Source of the DNA: Nocardioides xinjiangensis
GTDB taxonomy: Bacteria > Actinomycetota > Actinomycetes > Propionibacteriales > Nocardioidaceae
Assembly (NCBI RefSeq): GCF_017916455.1
Contig: NZ_JAFMSY010000003.1
Location: 248,001 to 312,000 of the forward strand
Direction of reading: 5' to 3'
DNA length: 64,000 bases
The translations under genes were made by a program, and so were the position numbers. A model generated the notes under the pieces. That model worked only from the letters and a program-made list of their open reading frames with translations, had not been told where the DNA came from and ran no database searches. Below are positions 52,903 through 61,138 of the stretch, piece after piece. Positions within the stretch are counted from its first letter, which is position 1, and every line of letters begins with the position of its first letter.

Positions 52903-54042
52903 ATGACCGCCGTGCCCGACTCGCTCACGCTGGGGTCGCTGCGCGTCGACACCCCGGTGGTGCTGGCGCCCATGGCGGGCATCACCAACGCCGCGTACCG
53001 CCGGCTCTGCGCCGAGCAGGGAGCCGGTCTCTACGTCTGCGAGATGATCACCAGCCGCGGGCTCGTCGAGGGCGACGAGACCACCCGCAGAATGCTCGTC
53101 TTCGACGACGTCGAGTCCGTGCGCTCCGTGCAGCTCTACGGCACCGACCCGGTCTACATCGGCAAGGCCGTGGAGATCCTGTGCGCCGACCACGGCGTCG
53201 CCCACGTCGACCTCAACTTCGGTTGCCCGGTCCCGAAGGTGACCCGCAAGGGCGGCGGGGGAGCGCTGCCGTGGAAGCGGGGGCTGCTCGGCGAGATCCT
53301 CACCGCCGCCGTCGCCGCCGCGGCGCCGTACGACGTGCCGGTGACGATGAAGACCCGCAAGGGCCTCGACGACGACCACCTCACCTACCTCGACGCCGGC
53401 CGCATCGCGCAGGAGACCGGTGTGGCGGCGATCGCGCTGCACGGGCGCACGGTCCAGCAGGCGTACTCCGGCGAGGCCGACTGGGACGCGATCGGCGCCC
53501 TGGTCGACCACGTCGACATCCCGGTCCTCGGCAACGGTGACATCTGGGAGGCCGCCGACGCCCTGCGCATGGTGGAGCAGACCGGCGCCGCCGGCGTCGT
53601 CGTGGGCCGCGGCTGCCTCGGTCGCCCGTGGCTGTTCCGCGACCTCGCGGCGGCGTTCCACGGGGAGGACGTCGCGACGCTGCCGACGCTCGGCGAGGTG
53701 CGCGACATGATGCGCAGGCACGCCGAGCTGCTGTCGGAGCACATGGGGGAGGAGCGGGGCTGCAAGGAGTTCCGCAAGCACATCACCTGGTACCTCAAGG
53801 GCTTCCCCGCCGGCGGCGAGCTGCGCCACCAGCTCGCCCTCGTCGACTCGCTGGCCGCGCTCGACGCCCTCCTCGACGGCCTCGACGGCGACGCGCCCTT
53901 CCCCGAGCGGGAGCTCGGCACGCCCCGCGGACGCCAGGGCGCGCCCCGCAAGAAGGTGGTGCTGCCCGACGGGTGGCTCGACGACACCGACGGGCGTGGA
54001 GCCCAGCTGCGCGAGGACGCCGACGAGGCGACCGGCGGGTGA
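52903..54042 (+). CDS. dusB: tRNA-dihydrouridine synthase
   Basis: A 379-residue FMN enzyme that reduces uridines in tRNA D-loops. VVLAPMAGITNAAYRRLCAEQGAGL is the FMN-binding start, and LNFGCPVPKVTRKGGGGALPW carries the catalytic Cys. VTMKTRKG, ALHGRTVQQAYSGEADW, GNGDIWEAADALRM and VVVGRGCLGRPWLF complete the barrel. The C-terminal helical domain has CKEFRKHITWYLKGFP. Actinobacteria usually have one Dus, of the DusB type, so the symbol is by family. The ATG at 52903 fits the motif start. Confidence 0.94.
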   Translation: MTAVPDSLTLGSLRVDTPVVLAPMAGITNAAYRRLCAEQGAGLYVCEMITSRGLVEGDETTRRMLVFDDVESVRSVQLYGTDPVYIGKAVEILCADHGVAHVDLNFGCPVPKVTRKGGGGALPWKRGLLGEILTAAVAAAAPYDVPVTMKTRKGLDDDHLTYLDAGRIAQETGVAAIALHGRTVQQAYSGEADWDAIGALVDHVDIPVLGNGDIWEAADALRMVEQTGAAGVVVGRGCLGRPWLFRDLAAAFHGEDVATLPTLGEVRDMMRRHAELLSEHMGEERGCKEFRKHITWYLKGFPAGGELRHQLALVDSLAALDALLDGLDGDAPFPERELGTPRGRQGAPRKKVVLPDGWLDDTDGRGAQLREDADEATGG

Positions 54043-54195
54043 GCCGGAACACGGGGATTTCTACCGTGGAAGATTGGGACGCGCCGACGAACCTGTGCTC
54101 TACTCGATGATCGCGTCGACGTGGGCACGAGTTCACCGAAGCTCCACTCGTGGTTCGACGCAGTCCCCCGTCAGCAACAGCAAAGGATCAGCGCT

Positions 54196-55170
54196 GTGGC
54201 TCAGCATCGCCACAAGCGGGAAACCCCTGCTCGCCCCCGTCTGTCCCGTCTGCCCCGCGCCGTGCAGGTCGCCGCGCCCCTCGCGGTGGTCGCGACGCTC
54301 TCCGCAGTGACCATGGGCGTGCTCGCCGCAGAGCCCGCCACCAGCGACGACCTGCTCGCCTCGTCCGGCTCCCAGTCGACCGCCCGCGCTGCGGCCGACA
54401 GCGAGCCCGGTGCCGGGCGTCCGAGCGCCTTGAGCGCCGACCCGACCGCCGACCCGACCGCCGACCCGACCGCCGGCTCGGCGCTGCGCCGCCGCGACGA
54501 AAGCCCCGTCTCCCGGTCGCGGACCCGCTCCGCGGCGAGGGCGGAGGCGGCGCGCGAGGAGCTCGCGGTCGACCGGCGGGCCCGGCGCCTGGCCCGCGAG
54601 GTCGGCGACACGATGTGGACCACCGAGGTGCTCAACCTCTGGGAGGGCCCGTCGGAGAAGTCCGACAAGATGGGCGTGATCGGCGAGCTCGAGCAGGTGG
54701 CGGTCACCGGCCGCCAGCAGATGGGCCGCACGCAGGTCGTCGTCGACGGCCAGTCCCGGTGGGTCACGTCCGGCTACCTCGTCGAGGACAAGCCGAAGCC
54801 CGAGCCGGAGGGTCCCAGCCTCGGCGGCGTCTGCAGCAACGGCTCCGCGATCGACGCGGGCCGCGCGTCGCTCTACGAGATCCACGACGTGGTCTGCGCG
54901 AACTGGCCCGAGGTCACCAGCTACGGCACGTGGCGCGGTGACGGCGAGCACGGCCAGGGCCGCGCGATCGACATCATGGTGAGCGGCTCGACCGGGTGGG
55001 CGATCGCCGAGTTCCTGCGGACCAACTACGCCGCCCTCGGCATCGAGTACATCATCTACGCCCAGAAGATCTGGTCCGTGGAGCGCTCCGGCGAGGGCTG
55101 GCGCGGGATGTCCGACCGCGGATCGGTCACTGCGAACCACTACGACCACGTGCACGTCACGGTCTACTGA
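54196..55170 (+). CDS. Secreted protein with SH3-like and peptidase-M15-like domains
   Basis: A 324-residue exported protein. The N-terminal basic stretch and hydrophobic segment (about 18-42, VQVAAPLAVVATLSAVTMG) act as a signal or anchor. An Ala/Asp/Arg-rich region with three DPTA units follows. An SH3b-like domain lies near 150-205 (VLNLWEGPSEKSDKMGVIGEL to WVTSGYLVE). The C-terminal domain, with HGQGRAIDIMVSGS and HYDHVHVTVY, matches the ARB-07466/M15-like fold, whose His and Asp residues resemble zinc ligands. It may cut or bind peptidoglycan. AAGGA precedes the GTG. Confidence 0.78.
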   Translation: MAQHRHKRETPARPRLSRLPRAVQVAAPLAVVATLSAVTMGVLAAEPATSDDLLASSGSQSTARAAADSEPGAGRPSALSADPTADPTADPTAGSALRRRDESPVSRSRTRSAARAEAAREELAVDRRARRLAREVGDTMWTTEVLNLWEGPSEKSDKMGVIGELEQVAVTGRQQMGRTQVVVDGQSRWVTSGYLVEDKPKPEPEGPSLGGVCSNGSAIDAGRASLYEIHDVVCANWPEVTSYGTWRGDGEHGQGRAIDIMVSGSTGWAIAEFLRTNYAALGIEYIIYAQKIWSVERSGEGWRGMSDRGSVTANHYDHVHVTVY

Positions 55171-55191
55171 CCGCTCGTCCCCGGTGCTCGC

Positions 55192-55197
55192 TAGGCT
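55192..55197 (+). promoter_or_regulatory. -10 hexamer of dgt
   Basis: TAGGCT ends 9 nt before the ATG at 55207, leaving at most 2-3 nt of leader. Confidence 0.45.
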
Positions 55198-55206
55198 GAC
55201 CGGCCG

Positions 55207-56490
55207 ATGAGCATCGAGGACCTGTACGACGACGCGGCGCGCGAGCGCCTCGTGGCCGAGCCGCCCAAGCGGGTCGACGCCCCCGTCCGGTTGGCGTTCG
55301 AGCGCGACCGGGCGCGCGTCGTCCACGCCGCGGCGTCACGCCGGCTGGCGGCGAAGACGCAGGTGGTGGGTCCGCAGACCGACGACTTCGTCCGCAACCG
55401 GCTCACCCACAGCCTCGAGGTCGCCCAAGTCGCGCGCGACCTCGCTCGTGCGCTGGGCACCCATCCCGACATCGCGGAGACCGCGGCGCTCGCCCACGAC
55501 CTCGGCCACCCGCCGTTCGGGCACAACGGCGAGCGAGCGCTGGCGGGCCTGAGCGTCGACTGCGGTGGCTTCGAGGGCAACGCCCAGACGCTCCGGCTGC
55601 TGACCCGGCTGGAGGCGAAGACCGTCGACGCCGACGGCCGCTCCGTGGGCCTCAACCTCACGCGCGCCACGCTCGACGCCTGCACGAAGTACCCGTGGGG
55701 CCGCTCCGAGGCGACCGGTCCGCACGGCGTCCACGCCGACGGCACCCCGCGCGTGGTGGTGAAGTTCGGGGTCTACGACGACGACCGCCCGGTGTTCGAC
55801 TGGCTGCGCGCCGGGGTCGAGGGGCGCCGGCGCTGCCTCGAGGCGCAGGTCATGGACCTCGCCGACGACGTCGCCTACTCCGTCCACGACGTCGAGGACG
55901 GCATCGTGGCCGGTCGGCTCGACCTGACCCGCCTCGACCGGGACGCGCTGTGGGCGACGGTGCGCTCGTGGTACCTCCCGGGCGCCGACGACGCGACGCT
56001 CGACGTCGCGCTCGAGGGCCTGCAGGCCGTCGGGAGCTGGCCGCGGTCGTCGTACGACGGGAGCAGGCGCAGCCTCGCCGCCATCAAGAACCTCACCAGC
56101 GACCTCATCGGCCGCTTCTGCGGCAGCGTCCAGCAAGCCACGTTCGCAGCGGCGGGCGGGGACCCGCTGGTCCGCCACCGGGCCGACCTGGTCGTCCCGG
56201 AGAGCACCCAGGTGGAGATCGGCGTGCTCAAGGGCGTGGCCGCCCTCTACGTGATGCAGGCCGACGACCGGGTCGCGCTGATGGAGCGCCAGCGCCAGCT
56301 GGTCGCGGAGCTGGTGGAGGCGCTGTGGCAGCGCGGTGCCGATGGGCTCGACCGCGTCTTCGTCGACGACTGGGACGCGGCCGGCGACGACGCCGCACGC
56401 CGGCGGGTGGTGATCGACCAGGTCGCCTCACTCACCGACGCGAGCGCCGTCGCCCGCCACGCTGCGCTGGTGCTGCCCGCGGCCGGCTAG
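55207..56490 (+). CDS. dgt: Deoxyguanosinetriphosphate triphosphohydrolase-like HD protein
   Basis: A 427-residue HD-domain phosphohydrolase that splits dNTPs into nucleoside and tripolyphosphate. RLTHSLEVAQVARDLA has the first His, and TAALAHDLGHPPFGHNGERAL has the HD pair and downstream His. CLEAQVMDLADDVAYSVHDVEDGI carries the last metal Asp. It probably helps regulate the dNTP pool. It lies near dnaG, as in mycobacteria, with two small envelope genes between. Confidence 0.93.
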   Translation: MSIEDLYDDAARERLVAEPPKRVDAPVRLAFERDRARVVHAAASRRLAAKTQVVGPQTDDFVRNRLTHSLEVAQVARDLARALGTHPDIAETAALAHDLGHPPFGHNGERALAGLSVDCGGFEGNAQTLRLLTRLEAKTVDADGRSVGLNLTRATLDACTKYPWGRSEATGPHGVHADGTPRVVVKFGVYDDDRPVFDWLRAGVEGRRRCLEAQVMDLADDVAYSVHDVEDGIVAGRLDLTRLDRDALWATVRSWYLPGADDATLDVALEGLQAVGSWPRSSYDGSRRSLAAIKNLTSDLIGRFCGSVQQATFAAAGGDPLVRHRADLVVPESTQVEIGVLKGVAALYVMQADDRVALMERQRQLVAELVEALWQRGADGLDRVFVDDWDAAGDDAARRRVVIDQVASLTDASAVARHAALVLPAAG

Positions 56491-56519
56491 TCAGCGGCGA
56501 GCCGGCCGCGAGGGCCCCG

Positions 56520-56846
56520 TCAGGGCAGGTCGCCCTGCGGGTACGGGTCCTCCTGGCGGGCGGTGCTGTCGGGGTGCAGCTGGTCCTCGAGGTCCGAGCG
56601 GTGGTCGCCGTTGCTGGACGGGGTCACCTTGTCCGCGGCGGAGCTCGCCGCCGCCGTGACCTTGTCCTTCACGACCGGGGCCTTCTCCTTGGCCAGGTCG
56701 GCGGCCTGGTGGGCCTTCTCCTGCACCCGGGGGTCCTGCTTGACCCGGGTGGCGGTCCTCTTGATCTGTTCGTAGCGCTCCCGGCCGGCGCGCGCGCCGA
56801 GCACGTAGCCGACGCCTCCGGCGACGAGCAGCATGAGCTTCTTCAT
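56520..56846 (-). CDS. YtxH-like small membrane protein
   Basis: A 108-residue protein. MKKLMLLVAGGVGYVLGARAGRERYEQI is a membrane segment with the GYxxGxRAGRExY pattern common in actinobacterial YtxH-like proteins. A Lys/Ala/Glu amphipathic helix (AKEKAPVVKDKVTAAASSAADKV) and a polar tail follow. Function is unknown, possibly envelope stress. GGAAGGGGAA lies before the ATG at 56846. It is downstream of the DUF3618 gene on the same strand, a common pairing. Confidence 0.82.
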   Translation of the reverse strand: MKKLMLLVAGGVGYVLGARAGRERYEQIKRTATRVKQDPRVQEKAHQAADLAKEKAPVVKDKVTAAASSAADKVTPSSNGDHRSDLEDQLHPDSTARQEDPYPQGDLP

Positions 56847-56871
56847 GTGGTTCCCCTTCCCTGGGCGGTGG

Positions 56872-57147
56872 TCAGTGGGTGCGACGGCGCCGCCACAGCA
56901 GCAGCACCACGGCCATCGCGACGAGCGAGCCGGCAGCGGCCAGCACCTCGGGGCGCGGCGTGCCCGAGTCGGTGGTCGCGGCACCCCGGAGGTCCGCGAC
57001 CTTGCGCCGCGCCTGCGACTTCACGTCGAGCTTGGCGGCGAGCTCGTCGACGGTGTGCGAGAGCTGCTCACGCTGCGCCGCGATCTCGGCCGCGAGCTGC
57101 TCGGGCGTCTTGTGCCCGTCGGAGGAGCCGTTCACCTGCTCACCCAT
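56872..57147 (-). CDS. DUF3618 family membrane protein
   Basis: A 91-residue protein. The DUF3618 helix is TPEQLAAEIAAQREQLSHTVDELAAKLDVKSQARRKVADL (about 13-52), and one membrane helix lies near the C terminus (VLAAAGSLVAMAVVLLLW) before a basic tail. Its function is unknown. GGAGG precedes the ATG at 57147 by 9 nt. It stands first in a two-gene minus-strand unit with the YtxH-like gene and is divergent from dnaG. Confidence 0.85.
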   Translation of the reverse strand: MGEQVNGSSDGHKTPEQLAAEIAAQREQLSHTVDELAAKLDVKSQARRKVADLRGAATTDSGTPRPEVLAAAGSLVAMAVVLLLWRRRRTH

Positions 57148-57376
57148 CGTGCGCCGCCTCCGTCGCGTCCGTGGACGGGCCCTGGGCACGGCTCGGCCGG
57201 GACAGTCGGTGGACGGGTGCTCCGAGAGCCTGACTCTCTGGCCCTCCCTGCTGAGCGGTCATGTCCCGAGCCTCCCAAACTCGGGTGGCACGCACCACCC
57301 GCCCACGCCCCAAGGGGTGGCGGGCGGCCCGCTCCGGGGTTGGGGAGACCGCGCCGCGCCGATGGGGGCCCGCCCG

Positions 57377-57382
57377 TAGACT
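57377..57382 (+). promoter_or_regulatory. -10 hexamer of dnaG (leaderless)
   Basis: TAGACT ends 7 nt before the GTG at 57390. Confidence 0.5.
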
Positions 57383-57389
57383 CCCCGGC

Positions 57390-59291
57390 GTGGCAGGCCG
57401 GATTCGCGACGACGACATCGCCGAGGTGCGCGAGAAGGCGCGGATCGACGACGTGGTCTCCGGCTACGTCACGCTCAAGCCCGCCGGCGGCGGGTCGTTG
57501 AAGGGACTGTGCCCGTTCCACGACGAGAAGACGCCGTCGTTCAACGTCAACCCCGCTCGGCAGTTCTTCCACTGCTTCGGCTGCGGCGAGGGCGGCGACG
57601 TCATCTCCTTCGTGATGAAGGTCGACGGCCTGACCTTCACCGAGACCGTCGAGCGCCTCGCCGAGAAGTACGGCGTCCAGCTGCGCCGCGAGGACGGCGA
57701 CGACGAGCCCGTACGCCCGCGCGGGCCGGCCCGCGGCAGGCTGGTCGAGGCACACCGGGTGGCCCAGGAGTTCTACGCCGAGCAGCTCGGGTCGGCCGAC
57801 GCCGTCGTCGCCCGCCAGTTCCTCCACCAGCGCGGCTTCGACCAGGCCGCCGCCGAGATGTTCGGCGTCGGCTTCGCACCCCGCGACGGCGAGGCGTTGA
57901 CCCGCCACCTGCGCGGCCGCCGCTTCACCGACGAGGAGGCGGTCGCCGCCGGCCTGGTCGCCCTGGGCCGCTCCCACTACGACCGGTTCCGCGGCCGGCT
58001 CGTCTGGCCGATCCGCGAGGCCAACGGCGACACGATCGGCTTCGGTGCCCGCCGGATCTTCGACGACGACCGCATCGAGGCCAAGTACCTGAACACCTCC
58101 GAGACCGCGATCTACAAGAAGAGCCAGGTGCTCTACGGCCTCGACCTGGCCCGCGCCGCCATGAAGGACAGCCAGCAGGCGGTCGTGGTGGAGGGCTACA
58201 CCGACGTGATGGCCTGCCACCTCGCGGGCGTGCGGACCGCCGTGGCGTCCTGCGGCACCGCCTTCGGCACCGACCACGCCAAGGTGCTGCGCCGCTTCAT
58301 CGGCGACCACGGCACCACCAACGGCGAGGTGATCTTCACCTTCGACGGCGACTCGGCGGGCCAGAAGGCCGCGATGAAGGTGCTCGACAGCGACCAGGTG
58401 TTCGCCTCCCAGACCTACGTCGCCGTCGCCCCCGAGGGCATGGACCCGTGCGACCTGCGCCTGCGGGAGGGCGACGAGGCGGTCCGCGAGCTGGTCGCCA
58501 GCCGGCAGCCGCTCTACCGCTTCGCCCTCGACAACATCCTCACCCGCTACGACCTCGACCGCGCCGACGGCCGCGTCGACGCGCTGCGCGACGCGGCCGG
58601 CCTGGTGGCCGGCATCCGCGACAAGACGAAGGTCGAGTCCTTCTCCCGCGAGCTGGCCCACATGGTCGGCGTCGACCTCGACCAGGTGCGCGAGGAGGTG
58701 CGCCGGGCGGCCAGCCGCCCGGCCCGCACCGACGAGCGGCGCCCGGCCCGCTCGAGCGAGCCGCCGCAGACACCCGAGCCCGCCCGGCCGGCCCTGCCCA
58801 GCCTGTCCGACCCCCGCTTCCTCATCGAGCGCGAGCTGCTCAAACTCGTCATCCAGCACCCGGCGGGCGTGGGGCGCACGACCGCCCACGTGACCCCCGG
58901 CGACTTCACCCACCCGACCTTCCAGGGCGTGTGGGAGGCGGTGACCCGGGCAGGCGGCCCGACCACCGGAGTCGACGACCCGGGCTGGGCCAACCGGGTC
59001 CGCGGCTCGGCGAGCGACCCGGCCGTGGTCGCCGCGGTGACCGAGCTGGGCGTGGAGCCGGTCCGCGGCACCGCCGACCCGACGCCGACGTTCGCCGTCG
59101 CCTACGTCTACCGGCTCCAGGAGCTCACCACGTCGCGCCGCATCGCCGACGTGAAGGCTCGGCTCCAGCGCACGAACCCGGTCGAGCACGCGCTCGACTA
59201 CAACCGCATGTTCGGCGAGCTCGTCATGCTCGAGCAGCACCGCCGGAAGCTGCGCGAGGGCGCCGTGGGCCAGCCGGGAGGATCCGCGTGA
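57390..59291 (+). CDS. dnaG: DNA primase
   Basis: A 633-residue bacterial primase that makes RNA primers for replication. The CHC2 zinc domain is CPFHDEKTPSFNVNPARQFFHCFGCGEGGD at about 39-70. The RNA-polymerase core has FRGRLVWPIREANGDTIGFGARRI. The Toprim motif is VVVEGYTDVMACH and then FTFDGDSAGQKAA. The C-terminal helicase-binding domain ends near LVMLEQHRRKLREGA. The GTG at 57390 with TAGACT 7 nt upstream gives the canonical start. Its stop overlaps the next GTG. Confidence 0.96.
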   Translation: MAGRIRDDDIAEVREKARIDDVVSGYVTLKPAGGGSLKGLCPFHDEKTPSFNVNPARQFFHCFGCGEGGDVISFVMKVDGLTFTETVERLAEKYGVQLRREDGDDEPVRPRGPARGRLVEAHRVAQEFYAEQLGSADAVVARQFLHQRGFDQAAAEMFGVGFAPRDGEALTRHLRGRRFTDEEAVAAGLVALGRSHYDRFRGRLVWPIREANGDTIGFGARRIFDDDRIEAKYLNTSETAIYKKSQVLYGLDLARAAMKDSQQAVVVEGYTDVMACHLAGVRTAVASCGTAFGTDHAKVLRRFIGDHGTTNGEVIFTFDGDSAGQKAAMKVLDSDQVFASQTYVAVAPEGMDPCDLRLREGDEAVRELVASRQPLYRFALDNILTRYDLDRADGRVDALRDAAGLVAGIRDKTKVESFSRELAHMVGVDLDQVREEVRRAASRPARTDERRPARSSEPPQTPEPARPALPSLSDPRFLIERELLKLVIQHPAGVGRTTAHVTPGDFTHPTFQGVWEAVTRAGGPTTGVDDPGWANRVRGSASDPAVVAAVTELGVEPVRGTADPTPTFAVAYVYRLQELTTSRRIADVKARLQRTNPVEHALDYNRMFGELVMLEQHRRKLREGAVGQPGGSA

Positions 59292-59794
59292 GCCGCTTCC
59301 GGAGGCGTACGCCGTCCCCGTCCGTCGACGTGGGCCCGGGGGAGCGGGTGCTGGCCGCCGCGACCACGGCCGACGGCACCGTCCTGGCCGGCACCCGTGA
59401 CGCCTTCTACGTCGTCACCGACGGCACCACCCGTCGGGTCCCGTGGGAGCAGGTCGAGTCGGCCGGGTGGGACCGCGACACCGACACCTTCCGGCTCTCC
59501 GAGGTCGGCTCCTGGGGGGAGCAGCGCCCGGTGCACACCGCCACCATCGAGGCCCCCGGACGGCTCCTCGAGCTCGTCCACGAGCGCGTCACCGCCAGCG
59601 TCGTCCTGCAGCGCCACGTCCGGCTCGGTCGTCGCCGCGGACTGCGCGTCATCGCCCGCCGGGCACCCTCGGGGGCGGGTGAGGTGCAGTGGGTCTACGA
59701 GTACGACGAGGGCGTGGACCCCGACGACCCGGCGGTCCGCGCCGCGGCCGGGGAGGCGCTCGAGCTGGCCCGCCGTGACGTGGGCCTGCCCTGA
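59288..59794 (+). CDS. Conserved hypothetical protein coupled to dnaG
   Basis: A 168-residue protein of mixed alpha-beta pattern. GERVLAAATTADGTVLAGTRDAFYVVTDGTTRRVPWEQVESAGWD is a run of beta strands resembling a PH-like fold, and LVHERVTASVVLQRHVRL comes near the middle. No catalytic residues or membrane segments are seen. The GTG overlaps the dnaG TGA (GTGA), so it is co-translated with primase, and the same arrangement is known in other actinobacteria. The function is unknown. Confidence 0.8.
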   Translation: MSRFRRRTPSPSVDVGPGERVLAAATTADGTVLAGTRDAFYVVTDGTTRRVPWEQVESAGWDRDTDTFRLSEVGSWGEQRPVHTATIEAPGRLLELVHERVTASVVLQRHVRLGRRRGLRVIARRAPSGAGEVQWVYEYDEGVDPDDPAVRAAAGEALELARRDVGLP

Positions 59795-59795
59795 T

Positions 59796-59825
59796 TTCAC
59801 CCGCGGTGAGGGGGCTTGCTAAGGT
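59796..59825 (+). promoter_or_regulatory. Promoter of tRNA-Asn
   Basis: TTCACC (59796-59801), an 18-bp spacer and TGC-TAAGGT (-10 at 59820-59825). The extended TGnTAAGGT form is frequent before actinobacterial stable-RNA genes. The start would be near 59832. Confidence 0.6.
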
Positions 59826-59846
59826 TTCGGCTCGCTGCACAAGCGA

Positions 59847-59922
59847 TCCCCTGTAGCTCAACTGGCAGAGCATTCGGCTGTTAACCGGAGGGTTGTTGGT
59901 TCGAGTCCAACCGGGGGAGCCA
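59847..59922 (+). tRNA. tRNA-Asn (anticodon GTT)
   Basis: A 76-nt tRNA including an encoded CCA (59920-59922). The acceptor arms TCCCCTG and CGGGGGA pair with one G-T. The D loop has AGCTCAACTGGCAGAGC, the anticodon GTT is at 59880-59882 in a CTGTTAA loop, and the T loop is GGTTCGAGTCC. All arms close. Confidence 0.97.
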
Positions 59923-59924
59923 GA

Positions 59925-59956
59925 GAAGGGCCCGAGGCCGACGCCTCGGGCCCTTC
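59925..59956 (+). terminator. Hairpin terminator after tRNA-Asn
   Basis: GAAGGGCCCGAGGC and its exact complement form a 14-bp stem with a CGAC loop, 2 nt after the tRNA CCA. There is no T tract. Confidence 0.75.
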
Positions 59957-60023
59957 GCCATCTCCCGGTGTGAGCGACGGCCCCGAGCCGCCGGGCGGTG
60001 GGCGGACCCGGGGCGCCGAGGCG

Positions 60024-60830
60024 TCAGGGCAGGATCGCGTCGACGTACCCGCCGTCCACCCGTACGGCACCGCCGGTGGTGGCCGAGGCGAGGGGCGAGC
60101 TGAGGTAGGCCACCATGGCGGCGATCTCGGAGGGCTCGATGAGGCGCTGGAGGAGCGACTGCGGCCGGTGCGTGCGCATGAACTCGCGCTGCGCCTCGTC
60201 CCAGGGCAGGTCGTCGCCGACGAGGCTGCGCACGAAGTCCTCGACCCCGCCCGTGTGGGTCGGCCCGGCGATCACGGAGTTGACGGTGACCCCGCTGCCG
60301 GCGGCCTCCTTGGCGAAGCCGCGTGAGACCGCGAGCAGCGCGGTCTTCGACATGCCGTAGTGGATCATCTCGACGGGCGTCACCACCGCGGAGTCGCTGG
60401 CGACGAAGAGCACCCGGCCCCACCCCCGCTCGACCATCCGGGGGAGGTGGTGGCGCGTGAGGCGGACCCCGGCGAGCACGTTGACCTCGAAGAACCGCCG
60501 CCACTCCTCGTCGGTGATCTCCAGCGCCGGGCGGCTCTCGAAGATGCCGAGGTTGTTGACGAGCACGTCGACGTCGGGCATCGCCTCGACCGCCCGGGCG
60601 AAGCCCTCGTCGGTCGCCACGTCGGCCACGACCGGGACGAGGGCGTCAGCGGGGACGCCCGGCCGGGCGTCGCGGGCCTGCGCGACGGCCCGCCCCACCG
60701 ACTCCTCGGACCGACCGTTGACGCCCACGGCGGCGGCGCCCGCCGCCGCGAGCTGCTCGACGATCGCGAGACCGATGCCCTGGGTGGAGCCGGTGACGAG
60801 GACGCGCTTGCCGCTGAGGTCGATCTGCAT
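60024..60830 (-). CDS. SDR family oxidoreductase
   Basis: A 268-residue SDR. VLVTGSTQGIGLAIVEQLAAAG is the cofactor loop, LVNNLGIF replaces the usual NNAG, and the active Tyr and Lys are in IHYGMSKTALLA. The C terminus has GAVRVDGGYVDAILP. Changing NNAG to NNLG and YxxxK to YGMSK are seen in some subfamilies. The substrate is unknown. TAGGTT lies exactly 6 nt before the ATG at 60830. Confidence 0.85.
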   Translation of the reverse strand: MQIDLSGKRVLVTGSTQGIGLAIVEQLAAAGAAAVGVNGRSEESVGRAVAQARDARPGVPADALVPVVADVATDEGFARAVEAMPDVDVLVNNLGIFESRPALEITDEEWRRFFEVNVLAGVRLTRHHLPRMVERGWGRVLFVASDSAVVTPVEMIHYGMSKTALLAVSRGFAKEAAGSGVTVNSVIAGPTHTGGVEDFVRSLVGDDLPWDEAQREFMRTHRPQSLLQRLIEPSEIAAMVAYLSSPLASATTGGAVRVDGGYVDAILP

Positions 60831-60836
60831 GGCCCG

Positions 60837-60842
60837 AACCTA
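60837..60842 (-). promoter_or_regulatory. -10 hexamer of the SDR gene (leaderless)
   Basis: TAGGTT on the minus strand, 6 nt before the ATG at 60830. Confidence 0.5.
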
Positions 60843-60869
60843 GCGCCGGGGTCCGGGCGGGGCGTGCGG

Positions 60870-60900
60870 GAGGGACCCGGGCGACGCCCCCGGGTCCCTC
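60870..60900. terminator. 12-bp hairpin between divergent genes
   Basis: GAGGGACCCGGG (60870-60881) and its exact complement (60889-60900) with a 7-nt loop. No gene ends here, so it may be a leader or insulating structure. Confidence 0.45.
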
Positions 60901-61060
60901 GCTGCTCGCACGCCGTTGTGCGATCCCGGACCCCGGTCCCCGGGGCTCACTGCCATGCCCCGTGACGCCGAAGCCGGGCTCGCGGGATCCCCCATGCCGG
61001 GCCCGCTCGACCACGGTGCGGCCTGCACGTTCCGCGGGGAGCGCCGTCCGGTTGCCGTGA

Positions 61061-61099
61061 CGTAACGCTTTCGGCCGCACGTGTGAACGATGCGTTACG
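61061..61099. promoter_or_regulatory. Spaced inverted repeat upstream of the roadblock-like gene
   Basis: CGTAACGC (61061-61068) and GCGTTACG (61092-61099) are exact complements 23 bp apart, 40 bp before the next start codon. This could be an operator for an unknown regulator. Confidence 0.45.
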
Positions 61100-61138
61100 C
61101 CGGCCGGAACGGCGCCCGGGCTGCGCGAAGGTGGCCGC

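Larger units (their letters stand above)
60831..61138. other. Intergenic region between the SDR and roadblock-like genes
   Basis: About 308 bases without a convincing gene. It holds the SDR -10, a 12-bp hairpin (60870-60900) and a spaced inverted repeat (61061-61099) before the next gene. I see nothing else in it. Confidence 0.6.

Noticed and set aside
54043..54195. c-di-AMP (ydaO-type) riboswitch before the secreted SH3/peptidase-like gene
   Set aside because: The 153-nt leader is the right sort of place, but I cannot find the conserved core motifs.
57140..57262. Minus-strand 40-codon frame (MTAQQGGPESQALGAP...) upstream of the DUF3618 gene
   Set aside because: Codon third positions are not G/C biased in its first half and it overlaps the DUF3618 start; too weak to call.
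57132..59240. Long minus-strand frame of about 700 codons opposite dnaG
   Set aside because: Low-complexity shadow of dnaG with no motifs.
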